From: DASZBX01 sp035943635
GTDB lineage: Bacteria > Actinomycetota > Actinomycetes > Streptomycetales > Catenulisporaceae
DNA: 47,354 bases
Reading direction: 5' to 3'
Assembly (NCBI GenBank): GCA_035943635.1
Contig: DASZBX010000059.1
Span: forward strand, 1-47,354
Shown here piece by piece: positions 8,081-14,176 of the stretch; the stretch's first letter is position 1, and each line of letters opens with the position of its first letter. The position numbers were made by a program, and so were the translations under genes. The notes beneath the pieces are model-generated. The model searched no databases. It had not been told where the DNA came from and saw only the letters and a list, made by a program, of their open reading frames with translations.

Positions 8081-8829
8081 GAGGCGGTCCTCGGGATTGT
8101 GGCGGCGAAAGCCGGCTCGTCGGATGCGGCGAGCGGCTCGGCCGGGGCCGGATGGTGCGGGAAGAGCAGGACGACCAGGGCCGCGCCGATTCCGGCGCCC
8201 AGCAGTTGCGCGGCGATGAAGCCGGCCAGCGAGCCCGGAGCGATTCCGGCGAAGCTGTTCGTGAACGCCCGCGCCAGCGTGACGGCCGGATTGGCGAAGC
8301 TGGTCGACGACGTGAACCAGTAGGCTGCGCCGATGTACGCGCCGACCGCCGCCGGTCCGTAGGCGCCGCGGCCGGTGCGGGCCAGGGAGAAGACCAGCAG
8401 GACCAGGCCCGCGGTCGCCACGACTTCGCCGAGCCACAGGTGCCCGCCGGAGCGCGTGTGGGTGGAGATGGTGACCGCAGGGAGGCCGAACATCAGGTTC
8501 GCCAGCATCGCCCCGCCGACGCCGCCCGCGATCTGGGCGGGGATGAACACCGCGGTCGTGGCCCTGTCCACGCCGGTACCCGGGCGGTGGCCGAGCGCGT
8601 GGTCGGCGAGGGTGACCACCGGGTTGAAATGCGCTCCGGAGACCGGGCCCAGGATCAGGATCAGCACCGCCAGACCGAGAGCGGTCGCGGTGGAGTTCTC
8701 CAGCAACTCCAGACCGATGTCGCCCGGCGACAGGCGCTGGGCCGTGATTCCGGAGCCGACCACGATCGTCACCAGCAGTCCGGTGCCGAGCGCTTCGGCC
8801 AGTGCGCGCCGGGGCAGGTCCCGGTTCAC
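8077..8829 (-). CDS. Aquaporin/glycerol-facilitator family channel of the ars operon
   Basis: A 250-residue MIP-family channel with six hydrophobic segments and the two pore motifs: NPV in GAHFNPVVT and NPA in SFANPAVTLARAF. GTG 8829 overlaps the arsR stop, and the stop overlaps the arsC ATG, so the three genes are translationally chained. The open frame continues upstream within arsR, but that part is not membrane-like. Aquaglyceroporins such as AqpS in rhizobial ars operons pass arsenite down its gradient after ArsC reduction; the same role is inferred from context. The first motif is NPV instead of NPA, a variation known in this family. Confidence 0.9.
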   Translation of the reverse strand: MNRDLPRRALAEALGTGLLVTIVVGSGITAQRLSPGDIGLELLENSTATALGLAVLILILGPVSGAHFNPVVTLADHALGHRPGTGVDRATTAVFIPAQIAGGVGGAMLANLMFGLPAVTISTHTRSGGHLWLGEVVATAGLVLLVFSLARTGRGAYGPAAVGAYIGAAYWFTSSTSFANPAVTLARAFTNSFAGIAPGSLAGFIAAQLLGAGIGAALVVLLFPHHPAPAEPLAASDEPAFAATIPRTAS

Positions 8830-9197
8830 ACGGCGCCCGTCGCGGCTATGGCGTCGGTCGCCAGGAGCGAGCCGAGACGGCCGAGGGCATCGGGCAGCAC
8901 CCAGTAGTACACCCAGGTCCCACGCCGCTCGCAGTCGATGAGGCCTGCCTCGCGCAGCACACGCAGGTGGTGGCTGATGGTCGGCTGGGAGACGTCGAAC
9001 GGGCCGGTCAGGTCGCACACGCACGCCTCGCCGCCCGCGAACGAGGCGATCAGCGACAGCAGCCGCAGGCGCACCGGGTCCGACAGGGCCTTGAACACCC
9101 CGGCCAGCGACTTCGCATCGTCCTCGCTCAGCGGCTCGCGCACCATCGGGGTGCAGCAGTCCGGGGCCTGGAGGACCGGCAGCTCTTTCTTCGACAT
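8826..9197 (-). CDS. arsR: ArsR/SmtB-family arsenic-responsive repressor
   Basis: A 123-residue winged-helix repressor with a KALSDPVRLRLLSLI helix and recognition helix DVSQPTISHHLRVLREAGLI. Metalloid ligands are likely the N-terminal pair Cys14-Cys15 (PDCCTP) plus Cys59 and/or Cys61 (EACVCDL). This resembles the corynebacterial ArsR type, where an N-terminal Cys pair and a Cys near the DNA-binding domain bind As(III). It heads the arsR-aquaporin-arsC operon and is divergent from arsI. The 77-bp gap carries repeated and inverted boxes that should be its operators. Confidence 0.93.
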   Translation of the reverse strand: MSKKELPVLQAPDCCTPMVREPLSEDDAKSLAGVFKALSDPVRLRLLSLIASFAGGEACVCDLTGPFDVSQPTISHHLRVLREAGLIDCERRGTWVYYWVLPDALGRLGSLLATDAIAATGAV

Positions 9198-9274
9198 GCG
9201 TCTATGTTGACAGTTATCGATTCAAGCGGCAAGCTCGCAGACATAGACAACCATCTATTCAAGGAAGTGCGTCC
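9198..9274. promoter_or_regulatory. Divergent arsR/arsI operator region with repeated boxes
   Basis: Two 18-nt direct repeats, 9209-9226 (GACAGTTATCGATTCAAG) and 9246-9263 (GACAACCATCTATTCAAG), share 14 of 18 bases and start 37 nt apart. In addition GTCTATGT (9200-9207) is inverted as ACATAGAC (9241-9248), and ATAGA (9243-9247) pairs with TCTAT (9254-9258). The arrangement suggests two ArsR sites, one for each direction. Binding is inference; the repeats are directly visible. Confidence 0.7.
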
Positions 9275-9787
9275 ATGTCCCGCATCCAACTCGCCCTGCG
9301 CGTGTCCGACCTGGAAGGCTCGATCGCCTTCTACAGCACGCTGTTCGGCACCGGACCGGCCAAGCGCCGCCCCGGCTACGCCAACTTCGCCGTCGCCGAG
9401 CCGTCGCTCAAGCTCGTGCTGATCCAGGGCGAAGGCGAAGTCCCGACCGCCCTGGACCATCTCGGGATCGAGGTCGAGAGCACCGAGCAGGTCTCCGCGG
9501 CCGCCACGCGACTGGGCACCGCAGGCCTGGAGACCTTCGAGCAGAACGACACCTCCTGCTGCTACGCGGTTCAGGACAAGGTCTGGATCACCGGCCCCGG
9601 CAAGGAACCGTGGGAGGTGTACGTCGTGAAGGGCGACGCCGACACCCTCGGCGAGAGCCAGACGGTCACGGCGAACGGTGAGGCCTGCTGCGGAACCACC
9701 GACTGCTGCACCCCCGCCGAGACAGCCGTCGAGCCGAACCAGACCGTGGCCGACGCCAAGGCCGCCGCCGGCTGCGCCTGCGGCTGA
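9275..9787 (+). CDS. arsI: ArsI/CadI-family VOC metalloenzyme (organoarsenical C-As lyase type)
   Basis: A 170-residue vicinal-oxygen-chelate protein beginning SRIQLALRVSDLEGSIAFYS with RRPGYANFAVAEPSLKLVL, DHLGIEVES (metal His) and the Cys pair in NDTSCCYAVQDKVWI, the substrate thiol pair of ArsI. ArsI is an Fe(II)-dependent lyase that demethylates trivalent organoarsenicals; close relatives are annotated CadI and react to cadmium. The C-terminal 45 residues are an extra Cys-rich tail (EACCGTTDCCTP and AGCACG) that could bind As(III) or metal. The DCCTP motif also occurs at the ArsR N-terminus. It is divergent from arsR and followed by two strong hairpins. Confidence 0.88.
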   Translation: MSRIQLALRVSDLEGSIAFYSTLFGTGPAKRRPGYANFAVAEPSLKLVLIQGEGEVPTALDHLGIEVESTEQVSAAATRLGTAGLETFEQNDTSCCYAVQDKVWITGPGKEPWEVYVVKGDADTLGESQTVTANGEACCGTTDCCTPAETAVEPNQTVADAKAAAGCACG

Positions 9788-9802
9788 ACGGCCAGGCCCA
9801 GC

Positions 9803-9842
9803 GCCCGCAGGCCGGCCGGCAGCTGCCGGCCGGCCTGCGGGC
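9803..9842. terminator. Perfect 20-bp inverted repeat after arsI
   Basis: The two 20-nt arms 9803-9822 and 9823-9842 (centre CAG|CTG) are exact reverse complements with no spacer. It begins 16 nt after the arsI stop, with no T-run, as is usual for actinobacterial terminators. As extruded DNA or RNA the tip would need a few unpaired bases. Likely terminator of arsI. Confidence 0.7.
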
Positions 9843-9875
9843 ACCTGGCTACTGCGGCCGTTGTGAACCGCCCGG

Positions 9876-9902
9876 CCCGGCTTCGGGAGCCCCGAAGCCG
9901 GG
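9876..9902. terminator. Second hairpin between arsI and chrA
   Basis: CCCGGCTTCGGG (9876-9887), loop AGC, CCCGAAGCCGGG (9891-9902): a perfect 12-bp stem with a 3-nt loop, 34 nt beyond the first palindrome. It is either a backup terminator or a structure in the chrA leader. Confidence 0.6.
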
Positions 9903-10022
9903 AAGTACTTCGCGGACGTCCAGGCCCCGTTGATCTCCTGTTCGGCGGCGTGGTGCAGTATGTGCAACCGCACCGCACCGCGCGTGAATCGATAGAATCC
10001 CTTGAAGCGACGGGACCCCGCC

Positions 10023-11243
10023 ATGTCTCAGCCCCACGACTCCGCCGAAGCCAACGTCGGCGTCGGCCCCGCGAGCGCGCCTGTGTCGCTGAGCCGGATA
10101 GCCCGGGAGTGGGGCCGTATCGGGATCACCGGCGTCGGCGGCCCGCCCACACACATCGCGCTACTGCGCCGCCTCTGTGTCGAGCAGCGCGGATGGATCG
10201 CGCCGAGCGAGTTCGAGGACGCGATCGCCACGTGCAATCTGCTCCCGGGGCCGGCGTCCACCCAGCTGGCGATCTGGTGCGGCTGGCAGTTGCGCCGCCG
10301 TACCGGCGCGCTGATCGCCGGCGTGTGCTTCATCGCCCCCGGGCTGACCCTGATCCTGATCCTCTCCACGCTGTTCCTGGCCGCCCATCCGCCGCTGGTG
10401 GTGCTCGGCGCGGCGGCCGGAGCCGGAGCCGCCGTGCCCGCGGTCGCTGTGCACGCCGCCTGGGGGCTGGCTCCGGCCAGTTGGAAACGCATCCACATCG
10501 GTGACACGAACCGCGCCCGCGCAGGACACGCCCGCTGGATCGGCTACGCCCTACTCGGCGGAAGCGCCGCTGCGCTGATCGGCCCGTACCTGGTCCTGAT
10601 CTTGATCGCCTGCGGCCTGGCCGAGATCGCGGTACGCACCCGCCCCGTCCTCCCGGCCCGCCCGGCCCGAGCGATCCTGCCGCTCGTGCTCCCGACCGCC
10701 GCCGCGACCGGAGGCATCGCTGCGCTCGCGTGGGAGGCGTTCAAAGTCGGCGCGCTCTCTTACGGCGGCGGGTTCGTCATCATCCCGCTGATGCAGCACG
10801 ACGCGGTGCACACGTACCACTGGATGACCAACACCCAGTTCCTCGACGCGGTCGCCCTCGGCCAGGTGACCCCCGGACCGGTGGTGCTGACGACGGCCGT
10901 GGTCGGATTCGCCGCCGCCGGATACGCAGGAGCCCTGCTGGCCGCAGCGGTCGCCTTCAGCCCGTCGTTCGCCTTCGTTCTGCTCGGCGCCCGGCACTTC
11001 GACGCACTGCGGCACAACACTCGCATCCAGGCCTTCCTGACCGGCGCCGGCCCCGCAGTCATCGGAGCAATCGCCGGCTCCGCCATCCCCCTGGCCCTCG
11101 CCCTGGCGCACGGCTGGCAGTACATCCTGCTGCCCGCCGCCGCACTGTGGCTGCTGGCCGCCCGGCGCGGAGTCGTCTCCGCCCTGCTGCTCTCCGCAGT
11201 CTGCGGCGCCGGGCTCGCCCTGGCAGGTGTGTCCGCCAGGTGA
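10023..11243 (+). CDS. chrA: ChrA-family chromate ion transporter
   Basis: A 406-residue integral membrane protein with two homologous halves, the two-domain (LCHR) form of the CHR family. Each half opens with the family motif: WGRIGITGVGGPPTHIALL in the N-terminal half and FKVGALSYGGGFVIIPLMQ in the C-terminal half, each followed by a conserved Pro-Gly segment (CNLLPGPASTQLA; ALGQVTPGPVVLTTA). It exports chromate from the cytosol. The start ATG 10023 was chosen over TTG 10002 because the family homology starts later and ATG is preferred; upstream GACGGGA is a weak ribosome site. It lies next to arsenic genes, making a small metal/metalloid island. Confidence 0.93.
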   Translation: MSQPHDSAEANVGVGPASAPVSLSRIAREWGRIGITGVGGPPTHIALLRRLCVEQRGWIAPSEFEDAIATCNLLPGPASTQLAIWCGWQLRRRTGALIAGVCFIAPGLTLILILSTLFLAAHPPLVVLGAAAGAGAAVPAVAVHAAWGLAPASWKRIHIGDTNRARAGHARWIGYALLGGSAAALIGPYLVLILIACGLAEIAVRTRPVLPARPARAILPLVLPTAAATGGIAALAWEAFKVGALSYGGGFVIIPLMQHDAVHTYHWMTNTQFLDAVALGQVTPGPVVLTTAVVGFAAAGYAGALLAAAVAFSPSFAFVLLGARHFDALRHNTRIQAFLTGAGPAVIGAIAGSAIPLALALAHGWQYILLPAAALWLLAARRGVVSALLLSAVCGAGLALAGVSAR

Positions 11244-11259
11244 TCCAAGGACGGCGGGG

Positions 11260-12267
11260 TCAGTCGCGGTGTCGGCGGATGCGCCAGAAGCAGGCGGCGC
11301 CGAGCAGTGTGGCGAGGGCGAGGTAGATCCCGGTCTCGAACCACTGCAGGGGCCAGTAGTTGCGGGCGGGTTGGAAGGTGTAGTCGATATGGAGGTTGTC
11401 GGCGGCGAGGCAGTCGCCGATCGAGGTCATGCTCTGTTCGGTGCCGTTGAGGCAGTTGCCCACCTGGGTGCCGGAGATTTCCTGGCCGGAGCTGTTCTCG
11501 ACATCGGTGGCCGACAGGATCCAGGCGCCGGCCGGTCCGGGGCCGAGGATTTCGACCGGCCCGCTGGGGTCCGCGCCTTGTCCGATGCCTTGGACCTGGC
11601 TGAGTGTGGTGGCGTTGATGGGCATGGTGTCGGTGGTGGAGGGCAGCAGGTTCGGGCGCAGCAGGGCGGCGAAGGCGATCTGCAGGGCGATGAACACCGC
11701 GATCGTGACGGCCATGGCCGGTAGCGTGCGGCGGATGAGCAGGCCCAGGACGGTGCCGAGGGTGAAGGCGAAGGCGGCGTAGCCGAGTGGGGCGATGTTG
11801 CGGGTGGCGAAGGTGATCGCGGTGAACCGGTCGTCGGCGATCTTGTCGAGGGGGCTTGCCCACCAGGTCAGCAGGAGGCTCAGGGCGCCCGCGGTCAGCA
11901 CGGCCGCGAGCCCGAGGAGGGCGAGTTTGACCGCCAGCCATCGGGCCGGGGTGACTGACTGGTTCCAGAGCATGCGGTGGCTGCCGCGCTCGAGTTCCGC
12001 GGCGACCAGCGGTGCGCCCCAGAAGATCCCGATCAGGGCCGGCACCACGACCACCAGGAGCTGGAGCAGTTGTCGTTGGCTGCTGTAGGTCTGCTGGAAC
12101 GGGCCCCACAGGCGGCAGCCGAGCGGGTCGGGGCAGAAGGCCAGGTCGGTGGTGTAGTCGTGGTGCATCTGCAGGCCGGTGGCCGTGATGTAGACGGTGG
12201 CCGCGGCGAGGATGGCGAGGGTGACCATCGCCTGGGTGCGGAATTGGCGCCAGGTCAGCCAGATCAT
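11260..12267 (-). CDS. ABC-2 type transporter permease
   Basis: A 335-residue membrane protein starting MIWLTWRQFRTQAMV with about six hydrophobic segments and a large extracytoplasmic loop (about residues 210-300) carrying cysteines. Typical of the permeases paired with YtrA-regulated ATPases in actinobacteria. The ATG overlaps the ATPase stop as ATGA, so the pair forms one exporter. Substrate unknown; related systems respond to cell-wall antibiotics. It converges on chrA with a 16-bp gap. Confidence 0.85.
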   Translation of the reverse strand: MIWLTWRQFRTQAMVTLAILAAATVYITATGLQMHHDYTTDLAFCPDPLGCRLWGPFQQTYSSQRQLLQLLVVVVPALIGIFWGAPLVAAELERGSHRMLWNQSVTPARWLAVKLALLGLAAVLTAGALSLLLTWWASPLDKIADDRFTAITFATRNIAPLGYAAFAFTLGTVLGLLIRRTLPAMAVTIAVFIALQIAFAALLRPNLLPSTTDTMPINATTLSQVQGIGQGADPSGPVEILGPGPAGAWILSATDVENSSGQEISGTQVGNCLNGTEQSMTSIGDCLAADNLHIDYTFQPARNYWPLQWFETGIYLALATLLGAACFWRIRRHRD

Positions 12268-13163
12268 CGGGCATACTCCGTGTTCTGCGGGCCGACGCGG
12301 CCGGCCGGGGCGGTGTCGCGCTCCATGTAGGTCAGCGCCAGGTCTTCCAGGCTGACCGGTTCGTTGACCCAGTCGCCGGGTGGGAGCGGGGTGTCGCTGC
12401 GGACCAGGAAGGTCGATTGGCGGTCGGTGTGCTTGGCGGAGACGATCTCCAGGCCCGGCGGGAGCGCGTCGGGATCGCGGCGGGTGCAGGTGATCCAGCG
12501 GTGGGCGGCGGTGAGGTCTTCGACCTCCCCGGCCAGGCGGACCTGGGCGACGGCGAGCACGATCAGGTAGTCGCAGACCCGTTCGAGGTCGGAGATCAGG
12601 TGGGAGGAGAGGATCACGCTGGTGCCGTGCTCGGCGACGGTGTCCATGAGGAGTTTGAGGAAGTCGCGGCGGGCGATCGGGTCGAGGCTGGCGACCGGTT
12701 CGTCCAGGAGCAGCAGTTCCGGGTGTTTGCCGGTGGCGATGGTCAGGGCGAGTTGGGCGCGCTGGCCGCCGGAGAGCTTGCCGGCCTTCTGCTTCGGGTC
12801 CAGGCCGAGGCTGTCGACGCGTGCGCGGGCGAGGGCTTCGTCCCACCGGGGGTTCAGGTGCGCGCCGAGTCTGAGGTGGTCGGCGATCGACAGGGCGGGC
12901 TCGATGGGAGCGTCCTGGGCGAGGTAGCCGACCTTCGCGATCTGCTCGGGGCCGGCGCCGGGGCGCCCGCCGAGCACGGTGATGCTGCCGGTGGTCGGGG
13001 TGAGCAGGCCGCAGGCGAGTTTGAGCAGGGTGGATTTGCCCGCGCCGTTCGGGCCGACCAGGCCGACCACGTGCCCGGGCGGGATGGTCAGCGTGCACTC
13101 GGAGAGCGCCTGGCGCGCCCCGTAGCGTTTGCCCAGTGCGTGGGCTTGGACGATCGCTGTCAT
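12264..13163 (-). CDS. ABC transporter ATP-binding protein
   Basis: A 299-residue ATPase with Walker A GPNGAGKST, signature LSGGQ, Walker B ELLLLDEP followed by SLDP, and the switch His in ILSSHLISDLE. The C-terminal 85 residues form the accessory domain common in ABC-2 drug/lantibiotic exporters. Its ATG overlaps the upstream GntR gene stop (ATGA), and its stop overlaps the permease start. The three genes form one operon with the regulator first. Confidence 0.92.
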   Translation of the reverse strand: MTAIVQAHALGKRYGARQALSECTLTIPPGHVVGLVGPNGAGKSTLLKLACGLLTPTTGSITVLGGRPGAGPEQIAKVGYLAQDAPIEPALSIADHLRLGAHLNPRWDEALARARVDSLGLDPKQKAGKLSGGQRAQLALTIATGKHPELLLLDEPVASLDPIARRDFLKLLMDTVAEHGTSVILSSHLISDLERVCDYLIVLAVAQVRLAGEVEDLTAAHRWITCTRRDPDALPPGLEIVSAKHTDRQSTFLVRSDTPLPPGDWVNEPVSLEDLALTYMERDTAPAGRVGPQNTEYAR

Positions 13164-13552
13164 GTCTCCTCATCGGCGGTGTCGCGGACGGTGGTGCGGA
13201 TCAGTGCGTCCAGCTCGGCCTCGGACAGTCCGGCGGCACGGGCCTTGGCCAGCCAGCCCTCGAACTCGCGGCGCAGGGGTTCGTGCTCGCTGATCGAGGT
13301 CTGGACGAGGGTCCTGGTGACGAAGGTGCCCGCGCCGGGTTTCGGCGCGACCAGCCCTTCCAGCTCCAGTTCCCGGTAAGCCTTGAGCACGGTGTTCGGG
13401 TTGATCGCGACCTGGGCCACGACCTGTTTGACCGTGGGAAGCCGGTCGCCTTCGGCCAGCATGCCCAGCAGCAGCGCCTGGCGGACCTGGTGGACGATCT
13501 GCAGGTACGCGGCGACGCCGGAGCGCGGGTCCAGACGGAACTCGATCACCAA
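13160..13552 (-). CDS. GntR-family regulator, YtrA subfamily
   Basis: A 130-residue protein: N-terminal winged helix (FRLDPRSGVAAYLQIVHQVRQALLLG, then LPTVKQVVAQVAINPNTVLKAYRELE) and a short C-terminal extension of about 50 residues, the YtrA hallmark that lacks a large effector domain. It is first in the operon with the ATPase and permease. An inverted repeat of the YtrA type lies just upstream at 13562-13589, so autorepression is likely. Confidence 0.92.
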   Translation of the reverse strand: MVIEFRLDPRSGVAAYLQIVHQVRQALLLGMLAEGDRLPTVKQVVAQVAINPNTVLKAYRELELEGLVAPKPGAGTFVTRTLVQTSISEHEPLRREFEGWLAKARAAGLSEAELDALIRTTVRDTADEET

Positions 13553-13561
13553 GCCCTCTAT

Positions 13562-13589
13562 TCATCTAAGGTATTAGCACTTTAGATGA
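13562..13589. promoter_or_regulatory. YtrA-type operator
   Basis: TCATCTAA (13562-13569), 12 nt, TTAGATGA (13582-13589): a perfect 8-bp inverted repeat in an AT-rich patch 10 bp upstream of the GntR start. Its spacing and position suit a YtrA-family dimer. Confidence 0.7.
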
Positions 13590-13774
13590 TCGGCGTGGTG
13601 CCCTGTCAAGGCCGCCGTCCGCCTCCAGGCCCGGATCACTGTTCCCGTGGTGCGCCAGGCCTGTCACGGGGCGGGTCGGGCTCAAGGGGCGGATATGGTC
13701 TTCCGGGTTCGAATTCGGGCCGAACCGGGGGAAATGAGTTGTCTGTTCCGGGTCTGACGGCCGCTGGAAGGGGC

Positions 13775-13831
13775 ATGACGGACCTAGACGAATTGTTCCG
13801 GATTCTGGCGCCTGAGCCGAATTGCCGGTAG
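13775..13831 (+). other. Short 18-codon ORF in the left arm of hairpin A
   Basis: ATG at 13775 with a good ribosome site (GGAAGGGGC) encodes MTDLDELFRILAPEPNCR. The right arm of hairpin A, read on the minus strand, encodes LDELFRILA again, with the two differences inside those codons being silent (GAA/GAG, CGG/CGA). This may be a chance result of the inverted repeat or a leader peptide; I cannot tell which. Confidence 0.25.
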
Positions 13832-14000
13832 GTGCGCTGACCTGTCGGGTGAGTGCGCACGGCGAAACGGCTCAGCGGCGGTGGCTGGGCGTGCGCCGCG
13901 GTCGACCGCATACTTTGTCGTCTGCGGTTGGCCGCGGCGTGCGGCCAGGCGCCGCCGATCAACTGTTTCGCCGCGCCAGAATTCGGAACAACTCGTCTAG
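13784..14000. repeat. Large imperfect hairpin A with conserved apical loop
   Basis: Outer arms 13784-13811 and 13973-14000 pair at 26 of 28 positions. Next come CGGCGAAAC (13860-13868) with GTTTCGCCG (13965-13973), then 13891-13910 with 13923-13942 (17 of 20). The left arm has an extra unpaired stretch of about 48 nt. The tip is CGCATACTTTGTCGTCTGC (13907-13925), in which CATAC and GTCTG pair with one mismatch around a 6-nt loop. Hairpins B and C share this tip. Function unknown. Confidence 0.75.
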
Positions 14001-14061
14001 ACGGACACGCGCCGACCCGGCCGCTTCCGGCGCGGGCTCGGCCCGCGTTCGGGCCTGGTGA

Positions 14062-14081
14062 CTACGTATACTCATACGTAG
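14062..14081. promoter_or_regulatory. Palindromic operator upstream of the chimeric regulator gene
   Basis: CTACGTAT, spacer ACTC, ATACGTAG: a perfect 8-4-8 inverted repeat 95 bp before the GTG at 14177. Its core ACGTATACTCATACGT matches ACGTATATGTATACGT at 22183-22198 in 13 of 16 positions, suggesting one DNA-binding protein acts at both sites. The rest of 14001-14176 shows no gene. Confidence 0.55.
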
Positions 14082-14176
14082 GAGACGTGCAGCGCAGCCG
14101 AACGGCCAATACCTCACTTCACCATGCACTCTGGACTCGCGGCGCAGGGTTGTGTGAATGAATCTTAGGGGTAGTC

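Noticed and set aside
12272..12288. CATACTCCGTGTTCTGC as another loop copy
   Set aside because: It lies at the end of the ATPase gene, differs at two fixed positions and lacks paired arms.
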